From NCBI GenBank assembly GCA_013815405.1, contig JACDGF010000182.1, positions 1 to 5,267 on the forward strand: DNA of 5,267 nt, written 5' to 3'. How positions within the stretch are numbered: the stretch's first letter is position 1; each line of letters begins with the position of its first letter. The notes beneath the pieces were generated by a model. The model ran no database searches. It saw only the letters and a list, made by a program, of their open reading frames with translations, and was not told the DNA's origin. This stretch comes from Caulobacteraceae bacterium (GTDB lineage: Bacteria; Pseudomonadota; Alphaproteobacteria; Caulobacterales; Caulobacteraceae). This document shows positions 1 to 5,267 of the stretch, piece by piece. Both the position numbers and the translations under genes were made by a program.

Positions 1-71
1 GCCCAGGCCAGGGCGCCGAACGCCACGCCGGCGGCGAGGGCGGCGCGGGCGCCGCCGGTTTGACTACGCAT
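1..71 (-). CDS. Start of a putative exported protein (partial)
   Basis: Only the first 23 codons are visible; the gene runs off the left edge. Reading the minus strand from the ATG at 71-69 gives MRSQTGGARAALAAGV followed by AFGALAW: a short basic N-terminus and then a hydrophobic Ala-rich stretch, as in a signal peptide or first membrane segment. The start is supported by a good Shine-Dalgarno, GAGGGG at 82-77, five bases before the ATG. The gene has the same orientation as cysA, 98 bases downstream of its stop, so it may be the last member of the sulfate operon or have its own promoter. Outer-membrane porins and accessory genes are sometimes found beside sulfate importers, but nothing visible here identifies the product. 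I do not recognise it. Confidence 0.6.
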   Translation of the reverse strand, partial: MRSQTGGARAALAAGVAFGALAW

Positions 72-76
72 GATAT

Positions 77-82
77 CCCCTC
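77..82 (-). promoter_or_regulatory. Ribosome binding site of the left-edge gene
   Basis: On the minus strand the bases read GAGGGG, five bases upstream of the ATG at 71-69. This is a strong match to the anti-Shine-Dalgarno sequence and is the main reason for accepting the very short partial gene as real. Confidence 0.6.
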
Positions 83-133
83 GCTTGTTTTCGAATCGAT
101 GGCCACGCCGATGGACGGCCTAAGGAAGTTTCA

Positions 134-168
134 CGTCAGTTTGACGACAACGATCATCCGTGGTCGTC
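134..168. repeat. Nested inverted repeats in the cysA downstream gap
   Basis: The 98-base gap between the cysA stop and the left-edge gene holds two overlapping inverted repeats. CGTCA (134-138) pairs with TGACG (142-146) across a 3-base loop, and GACGAC (143-148) pairs with GTCGTC (163-168) across 14 bases. The distal sequences TAAGGA (121-126) and TCCTTA (167-172) are also complementary. No run of T follows on the minus strand, so this is not a typical intrinsic terminator. It could be a protein-binding site for the left-edge gene, an RNA hairpin protecting the cysA 3' end, or chance. Confidence 0.3.
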
Positions 169-169
169 C

Positions 170-1258
170 TTAAGCCGATTTCGCCAGGGGCGCCGGACGC
201 TCCGCGGGTGAAGGGTTCGTGACCTTCGCCACCACCCGGCGGACGGTGAGTTTGACGCGCTGGCCCACCTCGAACTGACCGGCGAGATGCTCGGGAAGTT
301 CGGCACTGACGCGGTGGCCGCTGAGAGCCTGGCATTCGACGCTACGCAGAGCGCCGCGGCCGCCCATGGCCACGATCCGGACCGGCAGGCCGTCGGCGGT
401 GGGGGCGGCGTCCAGCCTTACGTCGGAGGGGCGGAACAGCGCCTCGCCTTGGCCGGCCTGGCGTTCTTCGCCGAGGGTCGGGGCGGTGAACCCGTCGAAC
501 AGGGCCACCCCATCCACGACCTGGCAGGGAAGGCGGTTGACCTCGCCCAAAAATTCGAACGCGAACGGCGAGGCGGGCGAGGCGTCGAGTTCCTCCGGGG
601 TTCCGATCTGCTCGATGCGGCCGAGATTCATCAGCACCACGCGGTCGGCCAGGGCCATGGCCTCCTCCTGGTCGTGGGTGACCAATATGGTGGTCACGCC
701 GGTGGCGTCGTGGATCCGGCGAAGCTCCGCGCGCAGTTCCTTGCGCACCTTGGTGTCCAGGGCGCCGAACGGCTCGTCGAGCAGGAGCAGCTGGGGCTCC
801 ACCGCCAGGGCGCGCGCCACCGCCACGCGCTGGCGCTGGCCGCCGGAGAGCTGGGCGGGGTAGCGGCCCCCCAGGCCTTCGATACGGGCCAAGGCGAGCA
901 GTTCTTCGACCCGCTGCTTGATCACGGATCGATGGGGCCTGGACGACGCCGGGCGCACGTCTAGCCCGAAAGCGATGTTCCTGGCCACGGTCATGTGGCG
1001 GAAGAGGGCGTACTGCTGGAACACCAGGCCGACCCGTCGTTCGCGCGCGCTCATGGCAAGAAAATCGGCGCCGTCCAGAAGGACGTGGCCGCGGTCGGGC
1101 TTGTCGAGACCGGCGAGAACCCGCAGCAGGGTGGTCTTGCCCGAGCCGGAGGGGCCCAGCAGGGTCAGGAACTCGCCGTCTCGCGCTTCCAGGGACACAC
1201 CAGCGAGAGCGGGAAAGCGGCCGAAGCGTTTGGCGATTCCGTCGACGGTCAGGGTCAT
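170..1258 (-). CDS. cysA: Sulfate ABC transporter ATP-binding protein CysA
   Basis: This 362-residue protein is the cytoplasmic ATPase that powers sulfate (or thiosulfate) import by dimerising under the CysT/CysW channel. Its length matches E. coli CysA closely. All ABC ATPase motifs are visible in order: Walker A GPSGSGKT at residues 35-42, Q-loop VFQQYALF at 79-86, signature LSGGQRQR at 137-144, Walker B LLLLDEP at 157-163, D-loop GALD at 165-168 and the H-loop His195 in VTHDQEEA. Residues from about 235 on, including FLGEVNRL and ALFRPSDVRL, are the C-terminal regulatory/TOBE-like domain of CysA and related importers. The ATG lies two bases past the cysW stop; AAGGGAG inside the end of cysW (1278-1272) is a possible but somewhat distant ribosome binding site. 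Substrate assignment rests on the linked sbp, cysT and cysW, because the ATPase alone resembles molybdate and polyamine ATPases. Confidence 0.96.
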   Translation of the reverse strand: MTLTVDGIAKRFGRFPALAGVSLEARDGEFLTLLGPSGSGKTTLLRVLAGLDKPDRGHVLLDGADFLAMSARERRVGLVFQQYALFRHMTVARNIAFGLDVRPASSRPHRSVIKQRVEELLALARIEGLGGRYPAQLSGGQRQRVAVARALAVEPQLLLLDEPFGALDTKVRKELRAELRRIHDATGVTTILVTHDQEEAMALADRVVLMNLGRIEQIGTPEELDASPASPFAFEFLGEVNRLPCQVVDGVALFDGFTAPTLGEERQAGQGEALFRPSDVRLDAAPTADGLPVRIVAMGGRGALRSVECQALSGHRVSAELPEHLAGQFEVGQRVKLTVRRVVAKVTNPSPAERPAPLAKSA

Positions 1259-1260
1259 GG

Positions 1261-2109
1261 CTAGAGGGCGCTCCCTTTGGCGGCGGCGACGCGGCCGGCC
1301 CGCTCCAGGGCCGTCTTGGCGACGAGGGTGACGATGGCCAAGCCGGCCAGCAAGGAGGCCGAGGCGAAGGCGCCGACGAAATCATAGTCGTTGTATAGCG
1401 CCTCGACGTGCAGCGGCAGGGTTTCGGTCAGCCCGCGGATGTGACCCGAGAGCACCGACACGGCCCCGAACTCGCCCATGGCCCGGGCGTTGGAGAGCAG
1501 GACGCCGTGCAAGAGGGCCCATCGCACATTGGGCAGGGTCACGCGGCGGAACGTGGTCCAGCCGCCCGAGCCCAGGGTGGTGGCCGCCAGCTCCTCGTCC
1601 GCGCCCTGTTCGGCCATCAGCGGGATGAGTTCGCGGGCGACCAGGGGGACGGTGACCAGGATCGTGCCCAGCAATATTCCGGGCACGGCGAAGATGATCT
1701 TGATTCCGCCCGCATCGAGCATCGGCCCGAACCATCCGCGCGCGCCGAACAGCAGCACCCAGACCAGGCCCGAGACGACCGGCGAGAGGGACAGCGGCAG
1801 ATCGATCAGGGTTAGCAGGACGGCCTTGCCGCGAAAGTTGAACTTGGCGATCGACCAGGCCGCCGCCAGGCCGAACGCCGCGTTGAGGGGAACGGCGATC
1901 ACCGCCACAAGGAGGGTCAGGCGGATCGCCGCCAAGCCGTCGGGTTCCTTGAAGGCGTCGAGGAAGGCCCCCAGGCCCTTGGACAGCGCCTGGGTGAACA
2001 CGGTCGCCATGGGGGCGCCGATCAGCAGGGCGAGCCACGCCAGCGCCGCCAGGACCAGGACGGCCGGCCCGGCGCTCTCGATGCGGCGCGGCGCGACGGT
2101 CCCGATCAT
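1261..2109 (-). CDS. cysW: Sulfate ABC transporter permease CysW
   Basis: This 282-residue inner-membrane protein forms half of the sulfate channel with CysT. Hydrophobic segments lie at roughly residues 15-35, 62-85, 97-122, 138-158, 197-222 and 248-266, giving the usual six or so helices. The EAA loop that docks onto CysA runs from about residue 172 to 193 (DEELAATTLGSGG, then RVTLP). The motif RAMGEFGAVSVLSG at 209-222 is characteristic of CysW/CysT permeases, and the DYDFVGAFA region near 241-249 is also typical. The ATG overlaps the cysT stop as ATGA, so translation is probably coupled. A Shine-Dalgarno GAGG lies six bases upstream, inside the last codons of cysT. CysW rather than CysT is assigned from its second-permease position next to cysA and the sequence around its EAA loop. 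Confidence 0.94.
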   Translation of the reverse strand: MIGTVAPRRIESAGPAVLVLAALAWLALLIGAPMATVFTQALSKGLGAFLDAFKEPDGLAAIRLTLLVAVIAVPLNAAFGLAAAWSIAKFNFRGKAVLLTLIDLPLSLSPVVSGLVWVLLFGARGWFGPMLDAGGIKIIFAVPGILLGTILVTVPLVARELIPLMAEQGADEELAATTLGSGGWTTFRRVTLPNVRWALLHGVLLSNARAMGEFGAVSVLSGHIRGLTETLPLHVEALYNDYDFVGAFASASLLAGLAIVTLVAKTALERAGRVAAAKGSAL

Positions 2110-2128
2110 CGCCCGCCTCGCCGGGCGA
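2106..2128 (-). promoter_or_regulatory. Hairpin at the cysT/cysW ATGA junction
   Basis: The cysT stop and cysW start overlap as ATGA (2109-2106). Just upstream, a 7-base perfect inverted repeat (CGGGCGA at 2122-2128 and TCGCCCG at 2109-2115 on the plus strand) can fold with a 6-base loop. On the mRNA the loop reads GCGAGG and contains the GAGG Shine-Dalgarno of cysW, while the stem includes the A of its start codon. Ribosomes finishing cysT would have to open this hairpin, which would couple cysW translation to cysT. The sequence also encodes the end of CysT (ARRGGR), so composition could account for it. Confidence 0.4.
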
Positions 2129-2969
2129 GGGCAACCTGGGCGGCGTTGGTGATCAGGAGCGCGATCAGGGACAGGGCCAGCATCGCGACGCCTACCGAAG
2201 CGGCCCCGGCGTAGTCGTACTGCTCGAGGCGGGTGACGATGACCAGGGGCGCGATCTCCGAAACCCCGGGCATATTGCCGGCGATGAAGATCACCGAACC
2301 GTATTCCCCCGCCCCGCGGGCGAAAGCCAGGGCGAAGCCGGTGATCAGCGCGGGGGCCAGGGCGGGCATGACCACCCGCCAGAGACTTTGCGGGGCGGTC
2401 GCGCCCAGGGTCTTGGCGGCTTCCTCATAGCCCGCGTCGAGATCCTGCAAAACCGGTTGCACGGCGCGCACGACGAAAGGCAGCCCCACCGCCAGCAGGG
2501 CGACGAAAACGCCCAGCGGCGTATAGGCGACCTTGACCCCCAGCGGCTCGAGGAGGCTTCCGATCCAGCCGTTGGGGCCGTAGAGCGAGGCCAGGGCGAT
2601 GCCCGCCACCGCCGTGGGCAGGGCGAAGGGCAGGTCGACCAGGGCGTCCACCACCCGCCTTCCTGGAAACTCATAGCGGCAGAGCACCCAGGCGATCAGC
2701 AGGCCCAGGACGACATTGACCAGGGCCGCCATCGTCGCCGCCACGAAGCTCAGGCGAAGCGCCGCCAGGGTCCGGGGCTGGACGATCGCCGCGACGAACC
2801 CGTCCAGGCCATGCTCCCAGGGGCGAGCGACCAGGGCCGCCAGGGGAAGAAGGATGATGACGCCGACATAGGTCAGGGTGAACCCGAACGCCAGGTGAAA
2901 GCCCGGCAGGGGGCTGGGCTCCCGCCACGCCGCCGGGCGAGCGCCGATCGAGGGGGCCAGAGCGACCAC
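2106..2969 (-). CDS. cysT: Sulfate ABC transporter permease CysT (CysU)
   Basis: This 287-residue inner-membrane permease pairs with CysW to form the sulfate channel. Hydrophobic segments fall at about residues 28-48, 70-95, 115-130, 148-170, 205-230 and 260-277. Family hallmarks include CRYEFPGRRVVDAL (97-110), DLPFALPTAVAG (112-123), LPFVVRAVQPVLQDL (163-177), the CysA-docking EAA loop (EEAAKTLGATAPQSL from 182, ending RVVMP) and GEYGSVIFIAGN (221-232). These match my recollection of E. coli CysT closely. The start is a GTG one base past the sbp stop (TGACGTG on the minus strand), with no strong Shine-Dalgarno, so reinitiation after sbp is the likely mode of translation. No in-frame ATG offers a better start before the first membrane segment. 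Confidence 0.94.
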   Translation of the reverse strand: MVALAPSIGARPAAWREPSPLPGFHLAFGFTLTYVGVIILLPLAALVARPWEHGLDGFVAAIVQPRTLAALRLSFVAATMAALVNVVLGLLIAWVLCRYEFPGRRVVDALVDLPFALPTAVAGIALASLYGPNGWIGSLLEPLGVKVAYTPLGVFVALLAVGLPFVVRAVQPVLQDLDAGYEEAAKTLGATAPQSLWRVVMPALAPALITGFALAFARGAGEYGSVIFIAGNMPGVSEIAPLVIVTRLEQYDYAGAASVGVAMLALSLIALLITNAAQVALARRGGR

Positions 2970-2970
2970 G

Positions 2971-3987
2971 TCAGCCCGGCTGGTAGATTTTGTCGAACGT
3001 GCCGCCGTCGGCGAAATTGCGGGCCTGGGCCTTCTGCCAGCCGCCGAAGGCGGCGATGGTGATCAGGTTCATGCGGGGGAATTTCGCCGCGTAGCGCGCG
3101 GCCACCGCCTGGCCGCGGGGACGGAAGTGCCGCTTGGCCGCCAGTTCCTGCGCCCCTTCGGTGTAGAGGAACCTGAGATAGGCCTCGGCCAACTTTCGCG
3201 AGCCGCGCTTGTCCACCACCTTGTCGACCACCGCCACCGAGGGCTCGGCCAGAATGCTCATCGACGGGCGCACGATCTCCAGCTTGCCCGGACCGACCTC
3301 GTCGATCGCCAGCATGGCCTCGTTCTCCCAGCCCACCAGCACATCGCCGATCCCCCGCTGCACGAAGGTGGTCGTCGAGCCCCGCGCGCCGGTGTCGAGG
3401 ACCGGGACGTTCTTGTAGATCCCGCGGACGAAGCCCAAGGCGCGGGTCGCGTCCCCGCCGTTGCGCTTGGTCGCGTAGCCGAGGGCGGCCAGATAGGCCC
3501 AGCGGGCGCCGCCGGAGGTCTTGGGATTGGGGGTGATGACCTTCACCCCGGCCTTGACCAGATCGATCCAGTCGTGGATCGCCTTGGGATTGCCCTTGCG
3601 GACCACGAAAACGATCGTCGAGGTATAGGGCGCGCTGTTGTAGGCCAGCCGGGATTGCCAGTTCTTGGCGATCAGGCCCTTGGCCGCGATGGCGTCGACG
3701 TCATAGGCCAGCGCCAGGGTTACAACGTCGGCCTCCAGCCCGTCGACCACCGCCCGCGCCTGCTTGCCCGACCCGTCGTGCGACTGGTTGATCCGCACCG
3801 GCTGGCCGGTCTTCCGCTGCCAATCGGCGACGAACAGGCCATTGAAGTCCTTGTAGAACTCCCGAGTCGGGTCATAGCTCGCGTTGAGCAGGGTGGCCGG
3901 CGCCGCGGCCAGCGAGGCGCGCGGCAAGGCAAGCATCGCCGCGCCGGATCCCGCCAAAACTCCGCGTCTCGAATAGTCACGTATCAT
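2971..3987 (-). CDS. sbp: Periplasmic sulfate-binding protein Sbp
   Basis: This 338-residue protein captures sulfate in the periplasm and delivers it to CysT/CysW. Positions known to bind sulfate in Salmonella Sbp (mature Asp11, Ser45, Ser130, Gly131, Gly132, Ala173, Trp192) align, with identical spacing, to Asp39, Ser73, Ser158, Gly159, Gly160, Ala201 and Trp220. [11 protein letters not shown] and [11 protein letters not shown] favour Sbp over the thiosulfate-type CysP. The N-terminus has a twin-arginine-like motif, SRRGVLA at residues 6-12, then a hydrophobic stretch and a probable cleavage site near ASLAAAPA, suggesting Tat export. I chose the ATG at 3987 because it puts the signal peptide at the very N-terminus and follows a G-rich stretch (GGGGGCGAG); the frame stays open to a GTG at 4080, but that would add 31 residues before the signal. 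It is the first gene of the operon. The residue matching Gly43 of Salmonella Sbp is Asp71 here. Confidence 0.95.
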   Translation of the reverse strand: MIRDYSRRGVLAGSGAAMLALPRASLAAAPATLLNASYDPTREFYKDFNGLFVADWQRKTGQPVRINQSHDGSGKQARAVVDGLEADVVTLALAYDVDAIAAKGLIAKNWQSRLAYNSAPYTSTIVFVVRKGNPKAIHDWIDLVKAGVKVITPNPKTSGGARWAYLAALGYATKRNGGDATRALGFVRGIYKNVPVLDTGARGSTTTFVQRGIGDVLVGWENEAMLAIDEVGPGKLEIVRPSMSILAEPSVAVVDKVVDKRGSRKLAEAYLRFLYTEGAQELAAKRHFRPRGQAVAARYAAKFPRMNLITIAAFGGWQKAQARNFADGGTFDKIYQPG

Positions 3988-4047
3988 CGCTCGCCCCCAA
4001 AGGCCCAATCGTTCGCGCAATGCTAGGGAGCGGTGGAGTGCGCCGAC

Positions 4048-4064
4048 AGGCACTTTTTCTGCCT
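4048..4064. repeat. Small hairpin in the sbp leader
   Basis: AGGCA (4048-4052) and TGCCT (4060-4064) form a perfect 5-base stem around a 7-base loop containing five T on the plus strand, that is five A in an sbp transcript. It lies about 60 bases upstream of the chosen sbp start and may sit in its 5' leader. An alternative bulged stem pairs GGCAC (4049-4053) with GTG and CC flanking a CG bulge (4038-4044), so the two folds exclude each other. The stems are short and may be chance. Confidence 0.25.
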
Positions 4065-4081
4065 TCGGATCGATAACCACT

Positions 4082-4119
4082 ATCGTCAGATTTTCTCGGG
4101 CAAATCGTTAGGTTTTCTC
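4082..4119. repeat. Imperfect 16-base direct repeat, candidate operator
   Basis: ATCGTCAGATTTTCTC (4082-4097) and ATCGTTAGGTTTTCTC (4104-4119) match at 14 of 16 positions and start 22 bases apart, about two helical turns, so both copies would face the same side of the DNA. They lie 95-132 bases upstream of the sbp start and overlap the weak sbp promoter candidate. The spacing and placement suit a dimeric or paired transcription factor controlling sulfate uptake, for example a CysB-like LysR regulator. The regulator's identity is a guess. Confidence 0.5.
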
Positions 4120-4205
4120 ACCCCGAACGGCTTTTCCTTCTCAATTCCACTTGGAAGCTTCTCGAGGGTTTGCTCGGGCGGCCGCAGCCGGTATCTGTGC
4201 CGCCC

Positions 4206-5267
4206 ATGACCCACCGACCGACAGTCGCCGTGATCGGCGCCGGCTTCAGCGGAGTCCTGACCGCCCTGCGGCTGCTGCTGGCGCCGGATGGCCCTCGGGT
4301 TCTGCTGATCGAGCGCGGCGCGCGCTTCGGCCGGGGCGCGGCCTATTCGACCACCAGCCCCCATCACCTGCTCAACGTCCGCGCCACCAATATGAGCGCC
4401 TTCGTCGAACAGCCGTCGCACTTCCTCGATTGGCTGGGCCAGTCCGGCGGCGCCCATCCCGACCAGGTGTTCGTGACTCGTGATCGCTACGGGCAATATC
4501 TGCAATCGATCCTGCGCAAGGCCGCCGGCGAGGCCGCCGCCGACCGCCTGGTGCTGGAGCATGACGAGGTTCGCGGCCTCGAGCGGGACGCGGAGGGCTG
4601 GCGTGTGCGCCTGGCGGTGGGCAGGGTGCTGGAGGCGGACGCCGTGGTCCTGGCGCTCGGCAATCTGCCGCCGCCCGCTCCCGAGGGCGTCGACCCGGCC
4701 CTGGCCGGGTCGCGGCTCTACGCCTCCGACCCCTGGGCGTGGTCGCCCGCCGACACCCCCGCCCGTGGCGACATCCTCCTGCTGGGAACCGGCCTCACCG
4801 CCGTCGACATCGCCCTTTCCATCGACGGGGCCCGGCCCGGCGCCCGCGTCGTGGCGCTCTCCCGCCGCGGTTTTCTGCCCCGGCGCCATGCCGAGGTCGG
4901 CGCGCCGGATACGCCCGCCAGCGCTCCCAAGGGCTCACCCCTCGAGGTGCTCCAGGAGATCCGCCGGCGGGGGGCGAGCGACTGGCGCGCCGCCATCGAC
5001 GGCCTGCGGCCCTATGTCCAATCCCTCTGGCGGGGCTGGAGCCTGGCCGAGAAGACCCGGTTCCTGCGCCACCTGCGGCCATGGTGGGACGTCCATCGCC
5101 ACCGCCTCGCGCCCCAGGTCGCCGCGCGCATCGAAGCTTTCCAGAAAGCCGGAACCCTGACCATCGCCGCCGGGCGCCTCGAGGCTCTGGTCCCGACCAA
5201 GGATGGCGCCGTGGCGACCTGGCGCCGCGCGGAGGCGGGCCCGAGGAGCGCCGGCCCTTCTCCCTGG
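4206..5267 (+). CDS. FAD/NAD(P)-binding oxidoreductase, COG4529-like (3' truncated)
   Basis: The frame is open for 354 codons to the right edge; relatives are typically about 450-500 residues, so the C-terminus lies outside. The N-terminus has an FAD-binding Rossmann motif, VAVIGAGFSG, with GxGxxG at residues 11-16. Next come FGRGAAYSTTSPHHLLNV (41-58) and TNMSAF, typical of the NAD_binding_9 family. A second nucleotide-binding motif, LLLGTGLTAVD, is at 191-201. The block LRPYVQSLWRGW (267-278) plus FLRHLRPWWDVHRHRLAP (286-303) is a family hallmark. No signal peptide is present, so it is probably cytoplasmic. The ATG at 4206 is chosen because it precedes the FAD motif by the usual few residues; no Shine-Dalgarno is visible, and an in-frame GTG at 4197 is an alternative. 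The reaction and substrate are unknown; adjacency to sulfate uptake hints at, but does not show, a sulfur-related role. The last 15 codons look frameshifted. Confidence 0.88.
   Translation, partial: MTHRPTVAVIGAGFSGVLTALRLLLAPDGPRVLLIERGARFGRGAAYSTTSPHHLLNVRATNMSAFVEQPSHFLDWLGQSGGAHPDQVFVTRDRYGQYLQSILRKAAGEAAADRLVLEHDEVRGLERDAEGWRVRLAVGRVLEADAVVLALGNLPPPAPEGVDPALAGSRLYASDPWAWSPADTPARGDILLLGTGLTAVDIALSIDGARPGARVVALSRRGFLPRRHAEVGAPDTPASAPKGSPLEVLQEIRRRGASDWRAAIDGLRPYVQSLWRGWSLAEKTRFLRHLRPWWDVHRHRLAPQVAARIEAFQKAGTLTIAAGRLEALVPTKDGAVATWRRAEAGPRSAGPSPW
5223..5267 (+). other. Possible frameshift near the end of the flavoprotein gene
   Basis: After ATWRR the open frame reads AEAGPRSAGPSPW and uses AGG, CCT and TCT, codons otherwise scarce in this gene. 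From about 5225 the frame one base back reads PRGGGPEERRPFSL with strongly GC-ending codons (GAG GAG CGC CGG CCC TTC TCC CTG). One missing base near 5225 would give WRRRGGGPEERRPFSL, which looks more like the strand preceding the final conserved motif of such flavoproteins. It could be a sequencing error, a real inactivating mutation, or a poorly conserved loop; the window ends too soon to decide. Confidence 0.35.

Larger units (their letters stand above)
3988..4205. promoter_or_regulatory. Divergent intergenic region between sbp and the flavoprotein gene
   Basis: These 218 bases separate two genes transcribed away from each other and must hold both promoters. The part from about 4050 to 4160 is clearly less GC-rich than its surroundings, as expected for promoter DNA. 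For sbp a weak candidate is TTGCCC (plus-strand 4098-4103, read on the minus strand) with GATAGT about 13 bases on. That resembles the short-spaced promoters of some alphaproteobacteria but is not a strong match. For the plus-strand gene I see no convincing -35/-10 pair. The region includes an imperfect direct repeat and a small hairpin listed separately. Confidence 0.6.

Noticed and set aside
143..168. Intrinsic terminator after cysA.
   Set aside because: The 6-base stem has a 14-base loop and no following T-run on the minus strand.
170..3987. Molybdate (modABC) or polyamine importer instead of sulfate.
   Set aside because: Two separate permeases and a binding protein retaining every known sulfate-contact residue point to sulfate.
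3127..4026. A 299-codon open frame on the plus strand opposite sbp.
   Set aside because: It is antisense to a confidently identified gene, shows no recognisable domain, and long spurious frames are expected opposite GC-rich coding DNA.
3988..4080. A longer sbp starting at GTG 4080, giving a 369-residue protein.
   Set aside because: The extra 31 residues would bury the signal peptide internally, and no Shine-Dalgarno precedes the GTG; the ATG at 3987 fits better.
4155..4185. HindIII, XhoI and NotI sites close together (4155-4160, 4161-4166, 4178-4185), resembling a cloning linker.
   Set aside because: The flanks are continuous natural-looking sequence with no vector similarity I can recognise; XhoI and NotI sites are common in GC-rich genomes.
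4151..4483. A 110-codon plus-strand frame starting upstream of the flavoprotein ATG.
   Set aside because: It overlaps the real gene in another frame, is Arg/Pro/Ala-rich and lacks any motif.
4086..4889. A 267-codon minus-strand open frame opposite the flavoprotein gene.
   Set aside because: The plus-strand frame has clear FAD-binding and family motifs; the antisense product is low-complexity Gly/Gln/Arg-rich with no motif.
1..5267. CRISPR arrays, tRNA/rRNA genes, transposases, phage genes or a defence system.
   Set aside because: No repeat arrays, RNA-gene signatures or relevant protein motifs were seen on either strand; the window is filled by ordinary metabolic genes.

Overview
The window is a stretch of GC-rich bacterial chromosome. 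Codon third positions are almost always G or C, Ala/Arg/Gly-rich proteins dominate, and genes are tightly packed. This fits a high-GC alphaproteobacterium, possibly Caulobacter/Phenylobacterium-like, but the organism is an inference from composition and gene order only.

Layout. Positions 1-71 hold the first 23 codons of a minus-strand gene that starts with a probable signal peptide and runs off the left edge. A 98-base gap with small inverted repeats follows. From 170 to 3987, all on the minus strand and read right to left, is a complete sulfate ABC importer operon: sbp (periplasmic sulfate-binding protein), cysT and cysW (two membrane permeases) and cysA (ATPase). The genes are 1 base apart, overlapping by 4 bases (ATGA), and 2 bases apart, so one transcript with translational coupling is very likely. 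Positions 3988-4205 are a divergent intergenic region, less GC-rich than the rest. It carries an imperfect 16-base direct repeat with a 22-base period, a good candidate operator for the sulfate operon. From 4206 to the right edge a plus-strand gene encodes a two-Rossmann-fold FAD/NAD(P)-binding protein (COG4529 / NAD_binding_9 type). It is cut by the window end and may carry a frameshift near 5225.

How the genes work together. Sbp captures sulfate in the periplasm, CysT/CysW form the channel and a CysA dimer powers uptake, feeding sulfate reduction to cysteine. All seven sulfate-contacting positions known for Salmonella Sbp can be matched with exact spacing, so sulfate is a well-supported substrate. 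The divergent flavoprotein has no assigned reaction; a link to sulfur metabolism is only positional. I see no mobile element, tRNA, rRNA, CRISPR array or clearly novel system. The observations of most interest are regulatory repeats, a hairpin over the cysW start and the possible frameshift.
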